This document shows, in pieces, positions 1 to 6,559 of a DNA stretch of 33,998 nucleotides. The translations under genes and the position numbers were made by a program. The notes beneath the pieces are model-generated. The model was given only the letters and a program-made list of their open reading frames with translations, was not told where the DNA came from and did no database searches. How positions within the stretch are numbered: position 1 is the stretch's first letter; every line of letters begins with the position of its first letter. This DNA is from Candidatus Thalassarchaeaceae archaeon (lineage in GTDB: Archaea > Thermoplasmatota > Poseidoniia > Poseidoniales > Thalassarchaeaceae), in assembly GCA_030751995.1 (NCBI GenBank), contig JASMFB010000007.1:1-33998 (forward strand). The letters are read 5' to 3'.

Positions 1-306
1 CGAAGGCAGGCGCGGCTCTAACACCACACGATACCCCTCTGCGTTTTGCCCACGCAACACAGAACCGAACTCTAGTTGGTAGGAACCGTGATCGCCCCAG
101 ACGAGCACTTCGGTTGCAGAGATTTGTCGCAAAGGCTCCAATCCTTCAGCACGCAGTGCAACCCAATCAGCATGCGTCCAACCCTCTTCTCTGGCTACAA
201 CCCATTCACCATCAAACCCCGTAAATTCCGGTACTTCTGGCAAAGACCAGGCGCCTGAAACAGGTGCTAGCATTAGCACACACAACAACAGCACCACGCG
301 ACGCAT
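1..306 (-). CDS. Secreted protein, N-terminal fragment (runs off left edge)
   Basis: The frame is open from the ATG at 306 to the window edge, giving the first 102 residues. The N-terminus is a clear Sec signal peptide: MRRVV, then a Leu/Val-rich core (LLLCVLMLAPVSGA), with probable cleavage after SGA. An in-frame ATG eleven codons upstream (339) is an alternative start that would also leave the signal peptide intact. The mature part begins with a WSLPEVPEF stretch and continues with a Trp-rich segment ending in a PLRQISATEVLVWG-like strand. This faintly recalls the propeptide region of secreted subtilases, but no catalytic motif lies inside the window, so the family is not assigned. It is divergent from the eL20 gene; the 87-base gap between them must hold both promoters. 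Confidence 0.7.
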   Translation of the reverse strand, partial: MRRVVLLLCVLMLAPVSGAWSLPEVPEFTGFDGEWVVAREEGWTHADWVALRAEGLEPLRQISATEVLVWGDHGSYQLEFGSVLRGQNAEGYRVVLEPRLPS

Positions 307-362
307 GGCAAACCGACCTACCCGCCAATCTTCAATCATCGCCCCCCACGGCCAGACGGTGC

Positions 363-370
363 GCTTAAAC
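363..370 (+). promoter_or_regulatory. Possible TATA box of the eL20 gene
   Basis: The AT-rich octamer GCTTAAAC is centred about 28 bases before the ATG at 394, the spacing expected for a leaderless archaeal transcript. A GGTGGGTGGG stretch just before the ATG also looks like a Shine-Dalgarno site, which would not be transcribed if this box is the true one. The call is therefore weak. Confidence 0.3.
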
Positions 371-393
371 GAGAAAGGTGGGTGGGCCGGCCG

Positions 394-660
394 ATGCACG
401 CCTTCAGAGCAACCGGAACCTTCCCTAACGGAAGAGTCGTCCAGAAGTTCACACAAGACATCGTAGCGGCCGATGAAATCGACGCACGACACCGCATTTA
501 CTCCTTTTTTGGAAGCCGCCATGGCGTGAATCGTCGATTCGTTAACATCGAGAGCGTGGCAGAAATAGAGCCCACCGAATCCACAGCACCCGCTGTCGTC
601 TCAGCGTTCCGTGACACCCACGACTTCGCAGCAGCAGCTGCAACAGCAGAAGAAGAGTGA
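394..660 (+). CDS. rpl18a: 50S ribosomal protein eL20 (LX / L18a family)
   Basis: This is an 88-residue structural protein of the archaeal large ribosomal subunit. The N-terminal half carries the family pattern: FRATGTF, then GRVVQKFTQD, AADEIDARHRIYS, GSRHGVNRR and IESVAEIEP. The ATG at 394 is chosen over an in-frame GTG at 382 because the family begins close to the FRATGTF strand and because GGTGGGTGGG lies a few bases upstream. Archaeal LX proteins are usually shorter; this one has an extra tail rich in Ala and ending AEEE. In many archaea this gene is followed directly by prefoldin alpha and ftsY. Here those genes come next on the same strand only after two inverted genes. Its stop is one base from the stop of the convergent Sir2 gene. 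Confidence 0.93.
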   Translation: MHAFRATGTFPNGRVVQKFTQDIVAADEIDARHRIYSFFGSRHGVNRRFVNIESVAEIEPTESTAPAVVSAFRDTHDFAAAAATAEEE

Positions 661-661
661 A

Positions 662-1390
662 TCACTCCTCTTCATTACCCACCCATTGGGTCACTAAATC
701 AGGTAATATTTCGCCGGCGCGCCCCTGGTGAAACTCATCGAAAAAATCAACATTCTCAGGTGGATCTAGGTTCACTCCAATACAATAGGCGCCCCGCATT
801 TGTGCAATTGCTAACAGGCCTGCCGCAGGATATACATGACCACTCGTCCCAATCGCGATGAACACATCACATTCAAACACGGCAGCATTGATTTTCTCCA
901 TATCAAAAGGCATCTCGGTGAACCAAACGATGTGTGGGCGCAATCGACCCGTTGGACATTCTTGACAAGTGACGAAATCATCTTGGAGATGAACACCCTC
1001 CATCGCTTCGACAACCACTTCACACAATTCACAACGTAATTTTCGCAATTCTCCGTGCATGTGAATGAGATTGTTGGAGCCCGCCCTTGAATGCAAATCA
1101 TCGACATTCTGTGTAACCAACAACAGATTCTCACCAAGATACTCTTCTAGATCGACAAGTGCATCGTGGGCGGGATTGGGAAGAACATCGAGTAACTGCC
1201 GCCTTCGCCCCTGATAGAAACTCCAAACCAACTCAGGATCTCGCCTCCAACCCTCTGGTGTTGCCACATCTTCTATTCGATGTTCTTCCCACAAACCTTC
1301 AGCAGCCCTGAATGTACGGATGCCAGACTCGGCACTGATTCCCGCCCCTGTAAGGACAACAACTCTAGTGTTTGGATTCAACAATTTCAT
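662..1390 (-). CDS. cobB: NAD-dependent protein deacylase, Sir2 family (CobB-like, class III)
   Basis: This is a 242-residue sirtuin that removes acyl groups from lysine using NAD. The NAD-binding motif GAGISAESGIRTFR is at residues 15-28, TQNVDDLH at 93-100 and the catalytic His in HMHGEL (H112). Four zinc cysteines form two CxxC pairs (C120/C123 and C142/C145), followed by GTSGHVYPAAGL. The Y59-x-x-R62 pair in SFYQGR matches the residues that give SIRT5/E. coli CobB-type enzymes desuccinylase and demalonylase activity, so the substrate may be acidic acyl-lysine; that is an inference. The start overlaps the stop of the upstream nucleotidyltransferase by four bases, which implies translational coupling. 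Confidence is high for the family and moderate for acyl preference. Confidence 0.95.
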   Translation of the reverse strand: MKLLNPNTRVVVLTGAGISAESGIRTFRAAEGLWEEHRIEDVATPEGWRRDPELVWSFYQGRRRQLLDVLPNPAHDALVDLEEYLGENLLLVTQNVDDLHSRAGSNNLIHMHGELRKLRCELCEVVVEAMEGVHLQDDFVTCQECPTGRLRPHIVWFTEMPFDMEKINAAVFECDVFIAIGTSGHVYPAAGLLAIAQMRGAYCIGVNLDPPENVDFFDEFHQGRAGEILPDLVTQWVGNEEE

Positions 1391-2166
1391 TCCACCCCGA
1401 CGACATCCCGGATAGCATCCAATGTCTCGGGGGTTTTTATTCCCATCATTTCGATTTCCGTGGCGATCGGCACGCCATCAACACCCAAACCAGCAGTCAG
1501 ACAGCCACGAACCATCTCATTGGGAAAACCGAGTTCACCTGAATTCGTCGCATACCGACCTTTCTCAATATCATATAATTCATCATGCAACCCGCGCAAC
1601 ACAACATCCAGGGCCGAACGACTCACCCAGTACGCACCGATGTTAGTTTCACCATTTTCGGGCATCTCAGCCCCCTCGAGATGGGTCTCAATAGAGCCAC
1701 AAACGACACCTTCAGAATCCCTGAGTAAAGGAGCATATGGATTGTCCATAATGACGGTCGCTAATGTGAACCCGAGATCTTGTTGGATATGAACATCCAA
1801 CGACCCCTCAATTGTTTCCGTGCGCACCAACGGCTGTGTCCCAAATGACACATAGACATGTTCGATTGGAGCCAGTAGATGTTCAAGCGATTCATACACA
1901 GCATTTCCAGTACCCAAGGCGCACTCCTGGACAACGATTCGACACTCCAATCCAGATAGGGCTTCTTCGTACTCCTTTTCGCGACCTGGCGGCACTACAA
2001 CGATGAACTGTGAAAACTCCAGATTACCACCGAGCAAACCTTCGATGACAAACCGCGTCGAAGGCATTCCTCCGACCTCAAGAAGCGGTTTGTGTGTGGT
2101 CACACCACCTGCCATCATTCGACTGCCTTTGCCGCCGCATAGGAGGACAGCAGCAAGCACGGCCAT
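1387..2166 (-). CDS. Sugar nucleotidyltransferase-like protein (GlmU N-domain type)
   Basis: This 259-residue protein has the NTP-transferase (GT-A/Rossmann-like) fold. The N-terminus AAVLLCGGKGSRMMAGG corresponds to the nucleotide-binding LxxGxGxRM loop and is followed by a KPLLEVGG segment. Later come VVVPPG, an ALGTGNAVYESLE segment like the GTAxA region of GlmU and MurNAc-P uridylyltransferases, and TNIGAYWVSRSAL, which matches the N-x-G-x-Y region of sugar-1-phosphate nucleotidyltransferases. There is no hexapeptide acyltransferase domain, so it is a single-domain enzyme. The sugar and nucleotide cannot be read from sequence. It is the first gene of a two-gene unit with the Sir2 deacylase (4-base overlap) and is divergent from prefoldin alpha. 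Both genes are inserted against the direction of the surrounding ribosomal/secretion block. Confidence 0.8.
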   Translation of the reverse strand: MAVLAAVLLCGGKGSRMMAGGVTTHKPLLEVGGMPSTRFVIEGLLGGNLEFSQFIVVVPPGREKEYEEALSGLECRIVVQECALGTGNAVYESLEHLLAPIEHVYVSFGTQPLVRTETIEGSLDVHIQQDLGFTLATVIMDNPYAPLLRDSEGVVCGSIETHLEGAEMPENGETNIGAYWVSRSALDVVLRGLHDELYDIEKGRYATNSGELGFPNEMVRGCLTAGLGVDGVPIATEIEMMGIKTPETLDAIRDVVGVE

Positions 2167-2243
2167 ACCCCTCCGCTAGCGCGCCAGTCCTTCAGGATGG
2201 CGCGATACCCGCATCGACGGCTTGATGACACACGAGCGGGTCC

Positions 2244-2262
2244 ACCGGCCCAGAGGGCCGGT
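2244..2262 (+). repeat. Perfect GC-rich inverted repeat abutting the prefoldin alpha start
   Basis: ACCGGCCC (2244-2251), loop AGA, then GGGCCGGT (2255-2262) form an exact 8-base stem that ends at the base before the chosen ATG. It could be an RNA hairpin at the translation start or a protein-binding palindrome. Confidence 0.6.
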
Positions 2263-2757
2263 ATGGAACAGCAAGAACTTCAGCGAATCGCGCAACTTGT
2301 CGAGATGAATCGCCAGAAGATGACTCGCATCGAAGAACAAGTCACCAAGCTGACTGAGATTAGACTAGAGCAACTAGGTGTAATCGCTGCACTCAAGACT
2401 CTTGAATCGAATCAATCCACTATGATTCCATTGGGTGCTGGCATCCAATTACCTGCATCACCAAAAGGAGATACTGTTGTGATCGACATTGGTTCAGGTG
2501 TTCAAGCGGAAAAGCCCAGGGAAGAAGCGATTACCATTCTAGAAGCCAGACTCAAAGAGGTTGATGAAGTTCTCAACACCCTGCAAAATGAATACATGGA
2601 AACTGAGAAGGTTGTCACTGAACTTGCAACCACATTCACAGAAGCCGCAAAAAATCTCCAACAGGCAACTGAACCACAAATCGAGGAAGAAGAAACCCCG
2701 ACAAAATCCAAACGGCGCCGACGGAAGCATGGCACCGAACTGACTCTAGACGACTAG
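2263..2757 (+). CDS. pfdA: Prefoldin subunit alpha (GimC alpha)
   Basis: This 164-residue subunit of the archaeal prefoldin chaperone presumably assembles as a hexamer with beta subunits and hands unfolded proteins to the thermosome. It has an N-terminal coiled coil with many Glu, Gln and Leu residues (about 1-45), a central beta-hairpin segment (MIPLGAGIQLPA and TVVIDIGSGVQAEK) and a second coiled coil (about 90-140). This is the helix-hairpin-helix layout of the family. The C-terminus is charged (KSKRRRRKHG), an unusual basic tail. The start is placed at 2263 because an upstream ATG at 2197 would add 22 Arg-rich residues outside the family. It is followed 8 bases later by ftsY, a conserved archaeal order. 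Confidence 0.85.
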   Translation: MEQQELQRIAQLVEMNRQKMTRIEEQVTKLTEIRLEQLGVIAALKTLESNQSTMIPLGAGIQLPASPKGDTVVIDIGSGVQAEKPREEAITILEARLKEVDEVLNTLQNEYMETEKVVTELATTFTEAAKNLQQATEPQIEEEETPTKSKRRRRKHGTELTLDD

Positions 2758-2765
2758 GTGATTAC

Positions 2766-4139
2766 ATGGGCTTCTTCGACCGATTTCGAAAACGCGTCAA
2801 GGAAGTCGCTGACGATACGGATTTGGATGCACTAACCGCCGAGGAAGGCAGCGAAGAAGCAGAACAAATCATCACAGAAACAACACCCCCAGTTGAAGAA
2901 GAATGGGACGATATATCAGAGATTGAAACCCCGGTTGAGGAACCCGAACCCACCGATGATGAAGATTGGGATGATTGGGACGATGAGCCCGAACCCCTGC
3001 CTACAACAACATTATCCAAAAAAGAACGCAAGTTGTTGGAGCGCGAAAAAAAGCGCAAAGAGAAGGAGAAACAGAAACTCGCCAAGAAGGGTTACGACGT
3101 TGACCAAGTCACGCGACCCGACGGTTCCAAAGTCGACCTCCATGTTATGCGCTCAACCACTGGCCGCAAACTCGTCGAAGTCGAGCAAGCCCCAAGAAAA
3201 TCTGTTGGCAAGAAAACCGTTGAGACCGACAAAGGAACCGAGTTTGACATCGATCTAGGTGGCGGTGTTGTCGAAAAAGGTGGTCGAATCATCAAGGCGG
3301 GACCGGTCTTTGATGAATTATTGGAAGAACTCGAAATGGTCATGCTAGAGGCGGACATGGGCAGCCGCGCCTTGGAGGCTGTTCTGGCAGCTTTACGAAG
3401 CGAACTCATTGGCAGTAGATTGCGAAGGGGAGCAGATCTCACGAAAGTCATTGAAGCCAGTTTAAAGCGCGCACTGCGAAGCCTATTGGCGGCGGGGTAT
3501 TGGGATTTCAACGCCACAATCGACCAAATGGTTGACGCTGGTGACACCCCAGTCATTGTCATGATGGTGGGGGTTAATGGAACGGGAAAAACTACCACCA
3601 CCGCTAAGATTGCACACCGACTCAAGGACGAAGGAAAAACCGTCGTCTTGGCTGCAGCTGACACCTTCCGTGCCGGCGCAATTGATCAACTCGAGACGCA
3701 CGCCGAACGAATCGGTGTTCGATGCGTATCCAGTGAACGAGGCGGCGACTCAGCGGCCATTGCTCGTGATGCTGTAGAAAGTTCGAAAGCGCGGGGTGCC
3801 GATGTGGTTATCATTGACACAGCAGGTAGAATGACGAACAAAATCAACCTCATGAACGAATTACAGAAGGTGCACAGAGTCGCCCAACCCCATCTCGTTC
3901 TCTTCGTGGGCGATGCCCTTGCTGGCAACGACGCTGTCGAGCAAGCGGTAGAATTCCAACGCATGCTCAAATTTGATGGAGCGGTTCTGTGCAAACTGGA
4001 TACAGATGCCAAAGGCGGCGCGGCACTATCGATCGCTCACGCGACTGGTCGACCCATCGTTCTCGCTGGCGTTGGCCAGGGATACGATGACTTGCAACAA
4101 TTTGATCCCGATTGGCTTTTGCAGATGATGTTTGAATGA
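2766..4139 (+). CDS. ftsY: Signal recognition particle receptor FtsY
   Basis: This 457-residue SRP-receptor GTPase docks SRP-ribosome complexes at the membrane. It begins with an amphipathic basic helix (MGFFDRFRKRVKEV) suited to membrane contact. A long acidic region (about 20-80, many Glu, Asp and Trp) and a Lys/Arg-rich stretch (about 84-107) follow. The N domain starts near residue 180 (VFDELLEELE). The G domain shows the P-loop GVNGTGKTTTTAK near 268-280, then ADTFRAGAIDQL, DTAGRM, GDALAGNDA and the TKxD-like CKLDTDAKGG. The spacing to prefoldin alpha (8 bases, with GGTGAT just upstream of the ATG) and to the DUF1844 gene (9 bases) indicates one operon. The acidic A region is longer than in most archaeal FtsY, otherwise the protein is typical. 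Confidence 0.97.
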   Translation: MGFFDRFRKRVKEVADDTDLDALTAEEGSEEAEQIITETTPPVEEEWDDISEIETPVEEPEPTDDEDWDDWDDEPEPLPTTTLSKKERKLLEREKKRKEKEKQKLAKKGYDVDQVTRPDGSKVDLHVMRSTTGRKLVEVEQAPRKSVGKKTVETDKGTEFDIDLGGGVVEKGGRIIKAGPVFDELLEELEMVMLEADMGSRALEAVLAALRSELIGSRLRRGADLTKVIEASLKRALRSLLAAGYWDFNATIDQMVDAGDTPVIVMMVGVNGTGKTTTTAKIAHRLKDEGKTVVLAAADTFRAGAIDQLETHAERIGVRCVSSERGGDSAAIARDAVESSKARGADVVIIDTAGRMTNKINLMNELQKVHRVAQPHLVLFVGDALAGNDAVEQAVEFQRMLKFDGAVLCKLDTDAKGGAALSIAHATGRPIVLAGVGQGYDDLQQFDPDWLLQMMFE

Positions 4140-4148
4140 GGTGAAAAT

Positions 4149-4520
4149 ATGGAAGATATACTACAGAGTGAGGAAAGCCAGCGATTCTTTTCATTGATTC
4201 ACATGCTGCAGCGCAGCGCCATGATGCACCTTGGACTAATTCCTGATGAAGCGGGTATGATTCACTTCAACATGGGTGAAGCCAAGGCCGCCATCGACGT
4301 TCTGGATACCCTTGAGAGTCGTACCAAAGGCAACCTCGATGAGGTAGAAGAAACAATGCTTCGTGGCCTTATTTCAGAATTGAAAATGCTTTTTGTCCAC
4401 GCCCCCGAACGTCAGCAAGAAATCGAAGCCGAAATGAAGCGGCAAGAGGCACTGAAGGAAACATTCACCACTCCAGAAACTGCACCGTCTGACACACTCA
4501 TCGACGATGAAGAGGAATAG
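4149..4520 (+). CDS. DUF1844 family protein
   Basis: This is a 123-residue acidic soluble protein. The N-terminal helix region FSLIHMLQRSAMMHLGLIPDE matches the short DUF1844 pattern (a helix ending in an A-x-x-x-LG core), followed by AKAAIDVLDTLESRTKGNLDEVE and a second helix with LLSELKMLF-like character. The tail from about residue 95 is low-complexity and acidic, ending DDEEE. The function of DUF1844 proteins is not established. AGGTGA sits a few bases before the ATG and the gene lies 9 bases after ftsY, so it is very probably cotranscribed with it and may be linked to membrane targeting; that link is inferred only from position. Confidence 0.8.
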   Translation: MEDILQSEESQRFFSLIHMLQRSAMMHLGLIPDEAGMIHFNMGEAKAAIDVLDTLESRTKGNLDEVEETMLRGLISELKMLFVHAPERQQEIEAEMKRQEALKETFTTPETAPSDTLIDDEEE

Positions 4521-4567
4521 ACTGAGGGTGCGATTGATGATAAACGACCTCGGGGGAGACGAGTGAC

Positions 4568-5389
4568 ATGGTGCGCGTAACCACGACAGACGATCCCGAG
4601 GCCCAACTCGTGTTGATTGTCGACAACAATCCGATGGGAATCATGCGCCTATCACAAATCTTCACTCAGAAGGGTTGGCGAATCGAGGTCTGTGAAGATG
4701 GCGACCTCGCAGTGGACACCTATGTTCAACACCGCCCAGACTTGGTATTACTTTCACTCGACATTCCAACGATGGATGGCCACACGGCAGCATTGGAAAT
4801 GCGTGAATCAGATTCACACGCAAGAATTGCTTTCATGGCATCACGCAGCCAACGACAACTTGCGGCCGATGCAACACATTCGGCCGGGGCGGTTGCTTGG
4901 CTTGAGAAGCCAGTCACACAGTCCATCATCGATGGCAATTGGGATATGATAATGGGAGAAATTCCGGAAGCCCCCGGTCTTGAGGATCTCGACCAACTTT
5001 ATCCCGAAGATGTAGACGACATGCGAGCCAAGAGAGATGACGAAGAGGTCGTAGACGTCACCTCTGCTATGCCTCTACCCGCACCCTTACCACTACCTGC
5101 CGTTCTTCCCCCACCATCTACAAAACGTTCAGGTAAGGGCCTGAAACGATTTGGATTCCTATCATTGATAATCAGTGCAGCCAACGCTTTCGGCGCTTTC
5201 GGATTCCTCAATTCAACTTGTACCGCAATCAAGTGCACTTCAGAAGCGACCAGAATCAATTGGCTTGGAATTCATAACATTGGCAATGAAATGGGGTGGT
5301 CGCTTCCATTCCCAACAATGGGCATCCCAGATTATGTGGCACTCAGCGCCAGCCTCTTCATCATCATTTACGCATTCATTCGCAAATGA
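4568..5389 (+). CDS. Receiver-domain protein with C-terminal membrane anchor
   Basis: This 273-residue protein combines a CheY-like receiver domain (about 13-130) with two C-terminal hydrophobic helices. Receiver hallmarks are the phospho-acceptor D65 in LLSLDIPTMDG, S92 in the switch position and K114 in WLEKP. The acidic pair after the first strand is D19-N20 (IVDNN), so one Mg ligand is replaced by Asn. An acidic linker and a Pro/Leu-rich stretch (about 165-185) lead to helix one (GFLSLIISAANAFGAFGFL) and a final helix (ALSASLFIIIYAFI). No DNA-binding or enzymatic output domain is present and no histidine kinase is in the window. GGGGGAG about 9 bases upstream of the ATG serves as ribosome-binding site. 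It follows ftsY/DUF1844 on the same strand after 47 bases. Confidence 0.8.
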   Translation: MVRVTTTDDPEAQLVLIVDNNPMGIMRLSQIFTQKGWRIEVCEDGDLAVDTYVQHRPDLVLLSLDIPTMDGHTAALEMRESDSHARIAFMASRSQRQLAADATHSAGAVAWLEKPVTQSIIDGNWDMIMGEIPEAPGLEDLDQLYPEDVDDMRAKRDDEEVVDVTSAMPLPAPLPLPAVLPPPSTKRSGKGLKRFGFLSLIISAANAFGAFGFLNSTCTAIKCTSEATRINWLGIHNIGNEMGWSLPFPTMGIPDYVALSASLFIIIYAFIRK

Positions 5390-5404
5390 AGCGATGGTGC
5401 ATAC

Positions 5405-5704
5405 TCAGTCGTGAACTAATCTGACGGGCGTCTGTGGTTCATGCACAGGAGCAGCTACAGGGGCAGGAGTCTGCACCACATTTTGCACGGGAACCATACT
5501 TGTGACCACATAGGGCACAATCACACTACCAGGCGGCGCATCCAAGACGTTTTCAACGCGTGTACCAGTACTCTCAAGCAATGTAGAATCTAACTGATCG
5601 ATTCGTTGGTCTAGGGTGCGATAGGAATTCCATTGCAACCACCCAATCCAACCGATGACGCCAGTGAGAATGAGAACCAAGAACCAACCAACAAGGGATT
5701 CCAT
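5405..5704 (-). CDS. Small single-pass membrane protein, unknown
   Basis: This 99-residue protein has an N-terminal transmembrane helix (about 5-26, SLVGWFLVLILTGVIGWIGW). A short helical stretch (RTLDQRIDQLDSTLL) that could form a coiled coil follows, then a Pro/Val-rich tail. The ATG at 5704 is chosen because it overlaps the TGA of pyrF (TGATG), a standard coupled start; an in-frame upstream ATG (5737) would overlap pyrF by 34 bases. I do not recognise a family. Position suggests cotranslation with OMP decarboxylase but no functional link is evident. The stop is 15 bases from the convergent receiver gene. Confidence 0.65.
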   Translation of the reverse strand: MESLVGWFLVLILTGVIGWIGWLQWNSYRTLDQRIDQLDSTLLESTGTRVENVLDAPPGSVIVPYVVTSMVPVQNVVQTPAPVAAPVHEPQTPVRLVHD

Positions 5705-6513
5705 CAGTCTCCACTCCGTTCGAGCAGAGCTTGCCATGAGATGTCAGCGTACGCCCTTGCAACCTCGCCTTTCTGTTCAGATTTGTAAATTCCAGAACCG
5801 ACAATGATTCCATCACTACCTGCAAGCACGGCTTCTTGTGGATCACCGTATCGTTGACCCATTTCACCATCACCAACAGCCAAATTCACTCCTGGGGTCC
5901 AGATGAGTTTTCCATCACCAACTTTCTGTCGCAATTCTGCGAGTTCAGTTGCACGGCTCCCATTGCCGATGAACCCAAAGACACCGGAATTGGAGACCCC
6001 GGCGCGAACCATCTCATCGGTATATCCGGGCAACCCGAGAAGATTGCCTCTGCTGGACATTTGTGCAAGGAGAAGTACACCACCCTCGCGGCCAACGTCC
6101 GCCCACCCCGCACACAGACCATCGACAATGTCGGGCCCAGAGATACCGTGAGCCGTGACGATGTTAGCCCACGAACGAATGTCGTAGACACCAGCCATTT
6201 GACCGCGAGAAATCGGCCCAATATCGCCGAATTTCTGATCCTCAAAGATGAGCAGATCATGTGATTTTGCCTTCTCGCAGAAGGCCGCCCAACTCGCTGA
6301 CGTCCAATCATCCACAAGGTCGACGTGGGTCTTCAGTGCAGCGATGTGGGAACCGACCTCGTCAACCAAATCATTGAGTCCCACCATAGTGTTCAGGTCG
6401 GCGGCCAAGATGACTAGACTCTGCTTGCGACAAACCACTTCCATATACTGACGAGCCAATGAATTGTCACACGCATTCCAGCGCGCACCCCACACTTCCG
6501 CAGGCTCCATCAA
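5704..6513 (-). CDS. pyrF: Orotidine 5'-phosphate decarboxylase, eukaryote-type, with altered phosphate site
   Basis: This 269-residue enzyme makes UMP from OMP in pyrimidine synthesis. It aligns by eye with the yeast Ura3/human UMPS type rather than the shorter archaeal type. It has ALKTHVDLVDD (K61), FEDQKFGDIG (catalytic D92, K94, D97), an N-terminal WGAR lead-in, IWTPGVNL, MGQRYGDPQEAV and GSDGIIVG. The phosphate-binding Arg that normally follows IIVG (GRGLF in yeast) is Ser here (S240, GSGIYKS). An Arg is present beside the conserved Gln (Q220-R221-Y222) where yeast has QQY. The loop Arg may or may not compensate. Spacing to the upstream epimerase is 46 bases; the downstream small membrane gene overlaps the stop. 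The family is secure; activity depends on the altered site. Confidence 0.92.
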   Translation of the reverse strand: MMEPAEVWGARWNACDNSLARQYMEVVCRKQSLVILAADLNTMVGLNDLVDEVGSHIAALKTHVDLVDDWTSASWAAFCEKAKSHDLLIFEDQKFGDIGPISRGQMAGVYDIRSWANIVTAHGISGPDIVDGLCAGWADVGREGGVLLLAQMSSRGNLLGLPGYTDEMVRAGVSNSGVFGFIGNGSRATELAELRQKVGDGKLIWTPGVNLAVGDGEMGQRYGDPQEAVLAGSDGIIVGSGIYKSEQKGEVARAYADISWQALLERSGD

Positions 6514-6559
6514 TCACTCGGGTTGGTCACCCATTCCTCAATCCTTCGCTTGATAGCAT

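Noticed and set aside
1280-1792. 170-residue plus-strand frame opposite the Sir2/nucleotidyltransferase pair
   Set aside because: Antisense shadow; it crosses two real genes and has no family signature.
2197-2262. Upstream start for prefoldin alpha giving 22 more residues
   Set aside because: The extra segment is Arg- and Pro-rich, unlike the family's N-terminal coiled coil, and includes the palindrome; the ATG at 2263 fits better.
3092-3664. 190-residue minus-strand frame opposite ftsY
   Set aside because: Low-complexity Ser/Thr/Pro composition typical of the antisense of a real gene; ftsY is certain on the other strand.
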